DNA of 64,000 bases from Rotaria sp. Silwood1 (lineage: Eukaryota; Rotifera; Eurotatoria; Philodinida; Philodinidae), in contig CAJNOP010000001.1 in NCBI GenBank assembly GCA_905250075.1, forward strand, positions 8,377,779-8,441,778. The letters are read 5' to 3'. The position numbers and the translations under genes were made by a program. Below the pieces are notes generated by a model. It ran no database searches, was not told where the DNA came from, and saw nothing but the letters and a program-made list of their open reading frames with translations. This document shows positions 23,493-37,100 of this stretch, piece after piece. Numbering within the stretch: the stretch's first letter is position 1; every line of letters begins with the position of its first letter.

Positions 23493-26400
23493 TATTAACA
23501 TTATTATTATTATTAACAGAATTTTTATGTAACCATTCCCATTCTTCTCTATAAAGATTAATGAAATAAAATTTAAAGAAATAAATGAAAATCATTGCTA
23601 TGAACCTTGATACATTAGCTACAGAACGAATTCTTGTACATGGTAATGAACCGGGCATATATCTATTAACCATAACACGTACACAATCAACACTATTTTG
23701 CATTTTTAAATAAGCAACATATAAACCAGAATCAAGACGTCTCATTGATGCATGATAAAAATCAATCATATCCTTTAAGTTTGTTTTTTAAAATAAAAAT
23801 TATTTTATATAAAAAAAAAAAAAATTTCTCAATAAATTATTTTCATACCGGAAGTTTATCGGTGATTTGTTGAAGCGAAGTATTATTTGTTAATGATTCT
23901 GTTTCTTTGATTGTTTCAAAAAATTTAGCCATTGATACCCATTTTAAATTAGGTGGACAAATATTTGTTCGTGTATCAGTTGGATTATTTGATGATAAAT
24001 CATTAATTAATACAAATGCTATATTTCCATCATTATCACGAATATATGTATGATGAAGACGACCAAGATTATTTATTTCTTCTAATGTCTATAATAAAAT
24101 ATTTCTTGTTGTTTTTTCCTTTTTGTCTTAAAAAAAAAGAAAGAAATTATTTTTTTTTGTAACTTACTTGAAGTTCAATTGCAGCTTGAACAAGTTTCAT
24201 TCGAAGATAAAATGTTGTTGCACTTGAACATCGTTCTAAATCAGGTCTTAATGTTTTTAAATCATCCCAAACAAATGTTAATTTCATAAACCATTGAAAA
24301 TCTCCTAATAAATTATGTCCATAATTTTCATCAACTTCAACCATTGGTAGAACATCTTCATTTGTTACTAAAATTTTTTCACCATTTAACATAACTGATA
24401 CTAAATATAGACCACTGAAAAAAATAGAAAATAAAAACAATTTTTTCTAATTTTTTTTTTTGTATATAAAAATTTTTACCGTTTCATTGTTTTAGCTAAA
24501 CGAGGATAAAGTTGAAATAATTGTCGAAGATTTCGTCGAAGATTTCCATAACTTCGACGACGAGTTCTCATTGAATTTATAGGTGTTGTCATTTCAGGTG
24601 ATTCTAAAGTTTTGTTTTTTTTAGAAAAGGAAAAATTCCATTGAGATTCATATATGTTTTTTCTTCTTTTTCTTAATTAACTATTGGATTAAGGGATATA
24701 TTGTAAACAAATATAGCTTCTAAAATAACTTTAAAGATGTACTTCTTTTTAATTAATATATTTAGAATACACAATGTAAAATGTTCTGTTTCTTTAGATT
24801 CTTAAATGTACTCAATTAAAGGTCAAAAATAATAGATCGAAAAAACAAAATGCAACGACGAAAAAATAAAATGAGAAACTATCATGCAAAGTATTTATAT
24901 ACAAATAGTGACATAATTAGAAAAATTATTCTTTTGATTGCTATAAACTATTTGAAAAAAACAGTATGAAATCTTATTAAATATTATTAGTAATATAATC
25001 TTCTTTGCTTTGATGTGGATTTCATATATTCTATTCGATGTAAATCTAGAATTTAGTCACTGAATACTTACCATTTCCATCAAGAGTTCCATTATTTGTA
25101 TAATAAGAATTTGATAACGTTGTGCCAATAGCTCCACGTTCATTAATAATTTTTTCTGGTCGTATTTTATTAAGAATTTCTTCAAAACGTAAATCACATA
25201 CATTTGGACGTGATGTTTTTGAAAATTCACGCCAACCTATTTTATTTATTTTTAATAAAATAAAAAAAAGCAAAAGAAAATTCTTAATAATATGTTAAAC
25301 AAAATTTAAAAAAAAAAAAAAATTTTTTTTTTGAAGATATTTGAACTCACTTGATGGAACACAATAAGGTGGATTAGCAATAGCTGGTGGACCAAATCCA
25401 CGTATATTTCCAGCTGATACACGTACATAACATTTTTGTCCAATAGGTAAATCTCGAATAACATATTCACGAAGAAAACAGTTTTTAACAATATCACTAT
25501 GTACAATACTATCAGGTGAAGAATTTTCATCAAAATTTTCATTTGTACACCATTCAACTAATGAACAAAAAAAATATATATAATCAAATTAAACAAAAAA
25601 CAAAAATAAATTTATTTTCTTTTTCATACTTTTATATTTAATAACCATAGCTCCATTAGATCTATGTGGTTCATCATACGTTACAGTGATACTATTTGAA
25701 CCAGTAACCATTAAGCGAACATTTGTTGGAGCATCCGGAATGCCTGAAAAATAAAAAACTGAGAATACTTATGTTGAAGATTATTCATTCATCATTGGAC
25801 ATTCATCAAAAATGACTAAAAAGTTCGCTTATAGACGGAAATTAATTTCCAAGTAATTAATCACTACGATGGATTTATGACAGTTTCTTTCTTATTTTTG
25901 ACATTGATAACTTACGTTTTTGATATTTTTCTTGATGATAATAAAAGTCTTTGGATATATTTGGCGTATTTAATGAAGATGCTGATGATGAAATAGTTTC
26001 AGCTGGAAGATTTTCACCAGAAAATGAAAGTTTTCGACGAGATTTTGTTATAAATCGAAGAGCAGTTTTAACAATTAACGCACGAGAACGAAATTTTTTA
26101 TTACCATCCATTCTTTTTATGAAATATTATATAAAAATATATTTATTCGCAATTAAGACTTCCACTCTTCTATCAGATTCGTGTGAAATAATATATGGAA
26201 TGTCTATACTCGATTTTGCGTGTTACGCTGTTGATCACACAAGACAGTAATATGCGAAAAACGATATACTGATGCGCTTAATACCTCGACAATAGTTTTT
26301 CTTCAACATTGAGATGAACGACGAAAAGAAACTGAAAAAAAATTTGAGAAAAAAAAAGAAGAAAAACAAATAATCTACTGTGAAGAAAAAGAATATAATC

Positions 26401-26666
26401 ATATTCAACTTGATGAAAAGTAGTCATGCTGCTTTAGTTACTGATTTAAGTCATGAGAATATGTAAGTAAAAGAGAAGAAAATGGCTTCCCGTAACGATT
26501 ATCTTTCTCTCTATTCGTGTTGGTTAGAAAAGGATGTATTTTTTTGGCTTCATTTGTCACGGATCCTATTATGTTGATGAGATATAACTGACTAGAAGGT
26601 GAAAAACTAAAAACAGAACGAGTCCGAAAGAAATCTAATTAAACGAGAATATCATATATATGACCG

Positions 26667-26704
<38 letters not shown>

Positions 26705-29700
26705 AAGAGCAGCGAAGAGCGAAACAAAAAGAAAAGAAGGAAAAATACGTCATTATTGCGAACTATTTTGATTTCTATTCTTTTATTTTCTGTCGGGTCC
26801 CATCATTAAATAGCCCTATTATATTTTATATTGATTGTTATAAAAAAAAAAAAAAAAAAAGAACCGTAACGGAAATGAGAAAATATAAAATAGTTGAACA
26901 GATGTGGTACTCCTTTTTTTGTTTATGTTCAACAATTTTTTTCTCAATTTGTTCTTTTTTTCTTTTTGTTCTCACCTGCTTGTTCATAATTATCTTTCAT
27001 TTGTGTCAAAGTTAATGTACGTTGTTGATAAAATTGTTGCTGTTGTTGTTGTTGTATTTGTAATTGCTCTTGTTGGCCTTTACTTATTCGACGATGACGT
27101 TGTTGAGTGTCATTTGACGGTGATGAACGACGTAACTAAATTCATTTATTATAAACACCTACGTTATATAAATATAACATACTTGAACATCATCCGTTGT
27201 TAATTTATTTGATGAAGATTTTTTTATAGTTTCATCTGAATTTTGTTGAGAAAGAATTGTTAATTGATGACAAACACTTTGATAACGACATTCTTCAGGT
27301 TGAACTATAAATAATTATCAAATACATTCAATAAATATGATCACATATTCTAATTGTTTATTATTATTATTATTTAAATTCTACATACTTTTAGAACTTT
27401 CTTCACCACCATATTCAACAAGAAGTCGAATCATTGGAATATTATTTAACATAATAGCTATATCTAATGGACACCAATCATATTCATTGTACCTATTGAA
27501 AATAGGAGAATAAATATTTTCTGTAGTTTGTTGAAAATATTTCTTTATTGAAAGTAAATAACACGATTAAGATTATTTCCGTTTTTTGTAGACTATCTGG
27601 TTGGTGATGTAAAGGATGTTAAAATGTCATCAAGTTCCGTTAAAAACTAAGCAATCGATTTTTCTTAATCTCAATTTCCGTTTATAAAAAATATTTATAA
27701 GATTATCATATTATAAATGCAAAACAAAATTCTTCACTTACGAATTAACAAGTTTTTCATTAACATCTAGAAGTTGTTTTGTTGCAAATAAATCTGAATC
27801 TTCAACAATTTGAAAAATATCTTTTTGTTTTTTGAAAAAAAAAAGAAGAACAAAAAATTAATTAACAATTCTTTTGTTTTTCATTACTTTCAGTAGATAA
27901 TCTATTATTTGAATTAGCAAATGGTGAAGCTGCACTTAATTTAAGTGTAGTACCACTTGGTGTATTTTTTAAATCAACAATTTTATTAACTGAAATACTT
28001 CCAGTTGTATTACGTCGTCGAGATAAATAAGATGTTAAGTCTAATTGTTGACTTTTTGATAAAATTGTATTTGGTGGTGATAATAATAAATTATCTTTAG
28101 TATCAACTATTTGTTTACAATTATTTGAAGATGATGAATTTGACCATGAATGTTTTGGTGTTGTTGGTGTTGTTATTCGTCGACCACCACCAGCATAATT
28201 ACTAAGATTAATAAATAATTATTAAAAACAAGAAAAAAATCTTAAAATCATTGTCATGTGAAGAATGCTCAATAAATTAAATTTAATGTAAATTGATATT
28301 AAATGCTCTTATTGTGACAGACAAATGAAAGAAAAACGGAAGAAGAATGAATAAAAGAAAAAAAAAAAAAAAAGTGAAACAATTTAGAGAAATCTAAAAA
28401 CTCTACTCGAGAATACTAATTAGTTCAAATTGGTTTTTTTCCACAGACAAAAAACAAAAAAAAAAGAAATGAATATTGAGTGAATCTTTTAATTTTTATC
28501 GATATGATTTTATTATTAGTAAACACTTACTGAAGTATATCATTTGATTGAGAGGCACTATCATCAGACTAAAATTAAATTTTTGAAAATTCATTAAGAT
28601 TTTTTTTGTTATTATTATAATAACTTACTGATATTCCTGTTGAACAAGGACGAGTTTTAGGACTAAATTGTCGAAAAAGTAATTTTTGAATTAGATTTGG
28701 ACTTGACGATGGAATTTGACTTTTCCCATCATCTTTATTAAAATAAAACAAAAAAAAAAAAAAATAGAAAAAAGAAAAATATTTTATTTTTAATTAACCT
28801 GTTGATGATGCATTTGAATCTCCAGTTGGTAATTCAAGTTTAACAAGAGAAAAACGTCTTGTACCGCCATGACGTATTCGATTCATTGGTGTTGATTTAG
28901 AAGATTCGAGATTATTTTCATCAGGTAGAACTTCGTCAGATGATATATCACACGTTGTTGATTTACGGAACCGACGTCTAAAAAAGAAACTCCTTTTTAA
29001 ATATATGATTTAGTTCTTATATGCAATTCATCATCGTCATTACCACCTCTCGTTCGGTTCCTCAAATTTTTTTTTTTCTTTCTTTCTCTCTTCATGTTTA
29101 TTCAGGTTATAATAATAGAACAAGGAAAAGAAGATGTCAATTCAATGAAGGTAGTCAACAACTCAAATTATATCAACTAACAAACATCTTTAATGAGTCA
29201 AAATGATCAGGCCACTCAAGTGTAATGTCATATAGAAAAAAAAAAAGAGAAAAAAAAGAGACGTCTATATTTTCAATATTAACTAAGATTAGTTATCAAG
29301 ATAGAAAAATCGTATATGTATTCTTTAATTGCATACCTAATGAGTCGATATTCCTAAGAAGAAGAATATCAATAGTTTTGTGAACGTAAATGTCATATAT
29401 ATTGTATATGTTACTGATAGTTTCAACCTGTTTGTCATCAAGTTTAACTTATTGTTGGATATCATGTCATTTAACTCTACTAATAAATTATATTATATCC
29501 TTGTCTAAGATCAATTTCTATCATCGATCATAACAATTTCATTAACAATTCTATTTATATATATTAAAAAAAAATTCATCTGAATTGATAGAAAAAGGAT
29601 TTTCTTTCAATAAATGAAAATATCTACAAAGACTATAATGAGATATAAAAACTCACAAATATTTGCTATCTAATACCTCCTGGAAATTGAGAAAACGGAG

Positions 29701-32700
29701 AGAAAAAAAAAAAAAAAAAAAATCTATCGAACGAACAACGATGTGCTGATAATAATTTGTATGTATGAATATCTAACGATCTGTCATTCTAAAGCTTTTT
29801 TTCTTATCGATGATAAAACAAGCATTTGCTGACTCCTAAATGAATGCATTAGTTCTTAACATAGAAATAATGAAATATGACTAGTTGTTTTAGTGCAAAG
29901 AATATCTTTTAAAAGGGTACTCAAGTGAAGGAGATTGAGTTCGATGATGATAATAAAAGACTTCATATTATATTTTTTTCGAAGATTTGACAATATTGAT
30001 CCCTTAAAATAATTATTTTCATCGAAATTCATACAGTCTAAATGATAATGTGCATTCATTTCACTTTTTTTTTTTTCTCATTAATCGACTGAAAGCAATC
30101 TCCGGAGATTGTCTTCAGATCTTATATATATTGATATATATATATATATAAATTGACTTGATTATTGAAGATGACGGACGAGAAAAAAAAATTTTTTAAT
30201 AACAAATCGAGAAAAAAAAAACCGACCTTAAAATATTATGTTGTCTTGTTAGAGCCAACATTTGTCGACATCGATTACGAAAACGATGTATATTTGAAGG
30301 TCGTTTCGGTTTATGCTCAATATCAGATGATGATGATGATAATGGTATATCCATATTAGTTATTAGAAAAAAAAAATAAAACGAAAGGTAATAGAAAAAC
30401 GATGTGCGTAGTTTTTCTTTGTTTTTGTCAAGTTGTTATTTCCGTTATTGTTGCTGTTGTCATATTTATTATCATATATTTGTTAAAGAAAAAAAAAATA
30501 CGTCCGGTGTGATGATAATGTTCATCAATGATGTAAGCCGAAGGAGATAAATGATGAGAAAACAACATATGCAAACATTCAATGTTAGTAGTAAGGCTAT
30601 TAACGACAACAAGTGGATTTCCGACAAGTAAAGAACATGTGTGTATATGTTGATGATGAACGAGTATGGATGAAATGAAAGCGTTTTAGCGTGAACAAAT
30701 GTTTTTGCCGTCTAATCGCGTCTCATTGTCACGACTATCAGACTTATAGAAATAAAAAGAGATCGAGCATAGTTTTTATATGCAAAAGAGATAGAGTTTG
30801 TTTGAAGATGAGACTAAGAGAGATAGAAAAACAAAAAAAAGAGAGAAAGGAAATATCCAAATATGCACGCATTTTCTATTTAGACTTTCTTTTTTTTTCT
30901 TCTTCTTCTTTTTATCGCTTAAAATAAGTTTTTTTTATGTCATTAAATGAAAAAAAAGAAGCTTGTTAGTTTTTTTTTTTTCTCTTCTTCTTTTTAATTC
31001 AACTTCGAACATGATTGAGCAATAAAAGCATGATTTAAATAGTAAAGAAGATATAGATTTTATTTTCTCATTATTTATTATCGTATCTTCAATCTTATAC
31101 ATTTTCAATCCCTTGACGATAAGATGTGATGTGATTAACTATAGAATATAAAAAAATAAAGAAGCGAGTAAATACAAGTGATGTTCATCATTCATTCAGA
31201 TGATAATGACAATCTTTTTCTTTTTTAATAAAAATTAATTTATATATGAAATATTTGATTGGATTATATGAGAATATTTATCTGACACCTACATTATTTT
31301 GACTAAGAATCATCTATCTTTGTCATTCTAACTGATGAGAATAGAAACTCTTTTTTTTTTTTACCATATTTTTATCATAAGAACAAAAAAAGAGAACATC
31401 AAAACACATGATTTTTTATCAATTATTTTTATATAAAAACACATTCATAAAGGAGAAAACCAAAAACATATATATATATATCTGTAAACTACTTAGCTCA
31501 CTATGTTCTTATGATTTATTATTCAAGCAAGAAAAAATAAGAACATTATCGTTAATCTATAATCGATTCTTATAGACTCACAAGATCTCTCTTCCACTCT
31601 TTATGTAATGGACATGTATGTTTATATATGTTCCTCAAAAAAAAAACACATATACATATCAAATAAAAAGAATGTATGCTAGATTATCATCGATGTCATA
31701 GTACTACCCATGACATGTCATATATTCCTATATAGGTTTATTATATTTTTACTTTACCTTAACAAAAATGTTGTTGTTGAATGATATATGAAGGTGAATT
31801 TGATTATTGAATTTTCGTTTCATCGGTTATCTTCTCTTCGAATTATTAGGACATAGAATATGGAAGATATCGACAAAATCTGGAAATAATATTTCTTTTT
31901 TTTTTTTTTTGTTTTTTCTTCTTCGTATAAACTACATAATATGTACAAGACGAATGCCAACGCTGGCCAATATCAAACAGCCAATCAGTTAGTCAATCAG
32001 TCAACTAGCTGTGAATGTCAACAATAGTAACTACAGGAATAACAAAGCACCATAGAGTCGAACGACCATTAATCTATCTTCCTCTTTATTTTGATGTTTA
32101 TATCAGCCAAAATACAAACGTGTATGTGCGTGCATGCTAAGGGTCAAGCATTGTTTCTCGTTTATGCTTCGGCACATATTCCAGAATAATACAAATGTTT
32201 ATATATATATATATTCAAGTAACATATGAAGAAATTTTTCTTTTAAATCAAAACAAAAAGGAAATTGTAGAGAAATCTGATTACATTCAATATGATTAAT
32301 GAAATCATTATGTCATTTTCTTTCTTTTTTCTTTTTTCTGTCATACGAGAAGAACGTGTGGTATTAATAGTCGTATGATAATATACTTTATGTCCTTAGG
32401 GAAAGTCCTTTTGTTCTCTATTATCGTTTAATCATAACCATAATATTTCAAAGTTTGTTGTCTCTCTATGTATCATTATGATAAATAAAGAAGAAAAAAA
32501 AAACTGAACTAAACTAGTGATCTAGTTAGTCAACATCGAAACATATAGTAGCATGACAATCATCACTATTCAATCGTTTCTCTTCATTGAGATCGAGTGT
32601 AGCTACGTCAACTTATATCGATAATTCAAGGCTTTCTTCTCTTTTCCGTCATCACATCAAGGCAATATATATTCTTAATCATCAATTGCGTCATCCTAAA

Positions 32701-34067
32701 GGCAGTTAGTCAGACAAAGATCGATAGACAAGCAGCTACGTGCCATTTAATTGATATAGAGAAATTCATCCAAACATGTGCATAAACAAATCTTAAAAGT
32801 CAAATGACTAGACTCATCATCAAGGATACTTACCTAGCTATCAGAATACGAATATCTACACAATATGTATATATATATAAATAGCCTTCAAAAAGAAAAA
32901 AAAAAAGTTTTTTTGGTTGCTCACGTACATTTGATAATCTTTTGATGACGAGACAGTCTGCCACCTAGATATCTATTAACTTCAAGCAAATCTAATAAAA
33001 CGAGACGTTACCGATAGATGAAGACAAGAAAATCAAGATAGATGAATGGTGTGAATTCATATTACTCTATTGTCATCAATAGAATTATGATCTACTAGTT
33101 TTTACTCAATGATCGTTTGAGAATATACAGGAAATCCTACTTATTATACTCTTTTGTTTTTTAACAACTAGACAACATTTTAAATATGCTTTTATTCCAT
33201 TCAGTAACATATTTATCACTTTTTTTTTTTTTTTATATTCATTAATAAAAATGTCTATTGCTTTGTTACAAAAAACTTTTATTCATAGAACAATAATAAT
33301 AAAAGAGAAATATCGTGTTAATCATTTTTTTTTATAATATTATAGTGTTGTTTATTAATTGATGTTGTTAGTATAGATTGAATAGTACATCCGTAGTTTA
33401 TTGATACGTATATCAAATACAATACTTTGTAAAATCATTTTTCTTTTTCTTTTTTTTACGCTTTACAGACATACAAAACAATATATTAGAAAAAAAAAAG
33501 AAAAAACCTTATGTTTATTCTATAAAAATATATATTCATTTTTATAAAGCACTTGTCTCAAAATGAATAAAAACGTTCTTACCTTATAGACAAAAACAAA
33601 AAAATAAAATGAAAGAATTTCTATTCATATCTCTATTTTCTCATGAACTATCTATGAATATTTCTTTCTATTTTATATATATATGAAAGAGAAAAAAAAA
33701 AGAAAAGCAATCTACAAGATTTTCAATTAACTGACCTTTTATTGTTCGTGACAGTTGCTGTTGATCGTGTCGTTCGGGAATTTTTGCTACGAATACTATC
33801 ACGCACATGCCGAAAGCCACCATTGCCAATGGCATAACCTAGTTCTTGATGTTCCTCAACACCACCAAATGAAGCTCGTTTTTTAGCATTCATTAAAAGA
33901 GTAGTATTCGGAGAACGAAATAACATAAGTGATGAACGACGATGTAATAAAGAACTTCGTTTTTTATGATGATTTTCATTCATGTTTGATGAAGATAAAT
34001 GAAAATGAGATTTTAAATGTTCTTGCCACCATCGATATAATTTTATCCAATTATCTGTTGCTGACAT
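21572..34067 (-). CDS. ANKFN1: ANKFN1 / wide awake-like protein (ankyrin + FN3), multiple isoforms
   Basis: Minus-strand exons after the alternative first exons: 28977-28799, 28732-28629, 28568-28531, 28201-27888, 27820-27742, 27492-27389, 27304-27183, 27135-26976, 25743-25630, 25557-25351, 25236-25072, 24603-24480, 24414-24168, 24088-23849, 23772-23606, 23548-23358, 22830-22624, 22548-21572. All are in phase. The isoform starting at 30354 has 1288 aa; that starting at 34067 has 1356 aa. Order: Ser-rich head, ankyrin segment (DWCPLDIAIMLNNIPMIRLL), Q-rich linker, FN3 domain from IPDAPTNVRL to VSAGNIRGFGPP, the conserved ANKFN1 core (WFMKLTFVWDDLKTLRPDLE), and a C-terminal tail with a possible ubiquitin-like/RA fold (IPFKLRTNKTITSNELLKIV). 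Drosophila wide awake links the clock to neuronal excitability, and mouse Ankfn1 (nmf9) affects vestibular and circadian behaviour. Orthology rests on architecture. Confidence 0.85.
25916..26111 (-). CDS. ANKFN1: alternative first coding exon C of the wake-like gene (short isoform)
   Basis: The exon begins ATG at 26111 (MDGNKKFRSRALIVK..., 65 codons plus one base) and ends at a strong donor, GTAAGT. Its phase (1) equals that of exon 27135-26976, so both can join the FN3 exon at 25743. No acceptor with a pyrimidine tract lies upstream, so it cannot be an ordinary internal exon of the long form. The product would lack the ankyrin part: 944 aa, a basic head followed by FN3 and core. Its promoter would lie in 26112-26975. 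Confidence 0.7.
26660..26700 (+). repeat. GA microsatellite
   Basis: About 15 consecutive GA units, mildly interrupted at the end, lie between alternative exon C and the ankyrin exons. In animals GA tracts can serve as GAGA-type promoter elements. Its position about 550 bp upstream of the short-isoform start is suggestive only. Confidence 0.85.
30227..30354 (-). CDS. ANKFN1: alternative first coding exon B of the wake-like gene
   Basis: ATG at 30354 opens MDIPLSSSSSDIEHKPKR and runs 42 codons plus two bases to a donor (AG|GTCGGT) at 30227. Joined to 28977 it reads ...QHNILR-RRFRKSTTCD. The head is Ser-rich, then strongly basic (FRNRCRQMLALTRQ). The donor phase is the same as that of first exon A, which shows mutually exclusive first exons. 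Confidence 0.75.
33736..34067 (-). CDS. ANKFN1: alternative first coding exon A of the wake-like gene
   Basis: ATG at 34067 opens MSATDNWIKLYRWWQEHLKS, an amphipathic Trp-rich start, and runs 110 codons plus two bases to donor AG|GTCAGT at 33736. That phase matches exon 28977. A T-run acceptor (AG at 34091-34090) lies 22 nt upstream of the ATG, as expected for a 5'-UTR intron or a trans-spliced leader. Several RRSSL/KKRSSL motifs (residues about 35-55) resemble basophilic kinase sites. The intron to exon 2 would be about 4.8 kb. Confidence 0.75.
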
Positions 34068-34112
34068 ATTCGAGTAAATAAGAAATAAACTAAAAAAAAA
34101 AAAAGAAACCAA

Positions 34113-37100
34113 AACAAAGGTATTTTATACAAAAGAAAAAGATAATTCATTGTTCTTTTTTTTTTTTTGTGACGATCGGTGACGAATGAATAGTGATACG
34201 ATGTTTCTTTTTTTATCGTTGTTCTTTCCGGTTTCTTTTGTCATCAATGTATATAGAAAAAAAAGAAAGAAAAAGAAGAACAAGAAGAAAAGGCTATATA
34301 GTCAGAGTAATCGACAGTGATGACAAGCGAGAAACAGTTCAATACACATCTATACTCTCATCATCATCATCCCTATACATATAACACACAACTTCTTAGT
34401 GCACATAATTGCTACTCGTGTCGACAATACGCCAAGAGCAATGAGAGAGAAAGACGCAAACATAAATCAGAAGTGACGCATTCCTTCACTACATACTAAG
34501 AGGCCTGTTTAAAAAAAGAAAGGCAAAATTTAGCTACAGTAATAAATTATTTAGAAATGCGCATATGACCTTCATGTTAGTCGCGCAAGATTGAATCATT
34601 TTTGAATTGAACTTGAATAGAAAAAGAAGTCATGTGAAATAAAAAGAAAGAAAGAAAAAAAAAACCTGAGTTCCTTCCGATGTAGAAAAAATAGAGAAGC
34701 AATAAGAGTAAAGTTAGCGCTTGTAACTAAGAACGTGTAGGCGGATCGTTTCATATCAGAAATAAGTAGAGAAGAATAATTACATCAGAACACCAATCGT
34801 TAGTCGACCAAATAATGAACGGAACAAAGCCGGACGTTTAAATCTATTTCCTCTTTTTTTTCCAAAACGAAAGATAAACTGTCCTTCAGCCTACATACAT
34901 GCATCTTTTATGACAGATGAGAATCAAAAACTGATAGAAGGTTCAGGGCACAAGAAATAGAGGTGTCGACCTTTGGTCTGTTTGATATCGAATTATTGTC
35001 TTTCATATCAACCAAAAGAACAGATGGATACAATGTTAATTGTGCCAATAAATAACATTACAAACAAGTTGGGATCAAGGAGAATAAGAAAAAAAAAAAG
35101 AATGCAATCTATATGTGGATTTATGATATCTATAATTCGGATTGCATGTATATATGCGTGTTGACGACTATTTTCATCACGAAAAAAAAAACCAATGAGG
35201 CCAATAAGCTCAACTTGGTTTAATCCTTCTTCTTTTCTCACATAAAAACTTCTATCGCTTGAATAATTACATACAGATATATATATATATGCTCCTAAAA
35301 ATAGTAAAACATCGCTTTCTTACATAAACACCGATAACGTCAACAAGCAAATATTTCGTGCTTGTCGATTTGACAGGAAAAAGACTAGACAAATCTTAAT
35401 CACTAAAGATTATTATTCTTGCTTATCTCTCATAAAAGAAAACGTTTTTCTACTAATTATCTTTATTATGAAGAAGCAAAAACATATTGTCATTGCTTGG
35501 AATAAAAAAGACGTTAAAGATGAATCATGATTATGACGTACTTACTCAAGGTTCTATGACGAATCAATTGAAAGTTATATATATGATACTTTATCATGAC
35601 TATGTTCTATAGAAAAATTGTTAATTAGTTTCAAGTCGATTTTGTAAATTATTGAATAGGAAATCTTGGAATGCATTTCTCTAGTTACATATACTTCAGT
35701 TTTTGCACGCAAACTACCTATGCTTTGTTACTTTTTAATATTTAACAATATATATACAGATATATTGATTTATTTATTTAAAAAAAACCAATTATTAGTT
35801 CTTCGGACAAGATCATTATGAATTTATGAATTATGTGACACGGAATTCAGTACATTTCTGTTTTATAATAACAAAAATATACCTTATATGTCATACAATG
35901 ACATTGAATGGGCAGTTGGTTATTTATTTTATCTCAAACAATTAATATGGTTTTTTTTTAATCATAAATGGTAAGATGAGAAAAGTTTCCTGTTTAACGA
36001 TTCATTAATATCATATGTTAGTCACTATAATGACTATAAAACAACGTATATTAACACAATCGTATATAAGTGAAAATATTTTCAATAATTATTAATCATC
36101 AATTAGTAGTACATATTGACATATTAGTGCAATGTGTATTTTTTACAATTTCATAATGGTATTTTTAATCGATCACACGATTGATAGAATGAAAATTGAT
36201 GGGTATTTTAGTGACCTTCAATCTATCCGATTATTGATGAAATCCCAAATGGTATTATTAACTCTCAACAAAGTCTATAGCCAGAGGATAAATGACAAAA
36301 GCTTAAGTCAACAACATATATATATATATAAACGCATATGAGTACTTGTGTCTTCATAGCAATTACTTTCTTTTTTTTTTTTGTCTATTTAATATTTGTA
36401 GGAACGACTCATACATAAAGAATGAGTTACTTTTTATGTTCTTGAAAAATTTTTAGAAAAAATAATTTTAAAATCTAAAAATATAATAAAATTTTGACCC
36501 TCTTACACATTAAATTAATTATGTAAAAAAAAAAACATGATGTTTTCATATGTAAAGAATCAAATTCAAAACGGATGCAAAACTCGAGAATGTACTCTAT
36601 AACATCTTTCTTATGTTTTCTTTTTGCTTCACTTAGAATTAGTTTAATTAAAACTTTCTTTTGTTATTTTGATCGGATTCATTTGCATTACACATTTTTT
36701 TGATGATATATTAAATTAACATAATTGTTTGTTATCAAATCTATCTAATTGAAAATAAAAATCAAATTTAATTTAAATTTATTTTCTAATATCATTCTTA
36801 TTTATGAATATTGAAGTGTATATCATAATATACTAGACCTTCTTGTACTATAAAAGTTTCCTGTCTAACGTCATATTTCAACATGCATTGTTAAATTTAA
36901 ATTGAATTATTGAAAATTCTTTTTTTAATTAATTTGATAAAGAATAGTTTTTAATTTCTAACTTCAAATTTTCACAAAAAACGAACTCAAGTTTTCATGA
37001 AAATTTTTGACAAATGATGTTTTAATCTTCTTTATATTCAAAAAAAAAGAAAGATACAGTGCGAATTTCTAATAATTTGTTGTTTTTTTTGTTTATGACA

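Noticed and set aside
23283..23501. Minus-strand frame of Ile/Met repeats
   Set aside because: Out-of-frame shadow of the Asn/Asp-repeat (AAT/GAT) tract in the wake-like exon 23548-23358.
26904..27203. 99-codon plus-strand hydrophobic frame
   Set aside because: Antisense to two wake-like exons (Q-rich linker), with splice sites clearly on the minus strand.
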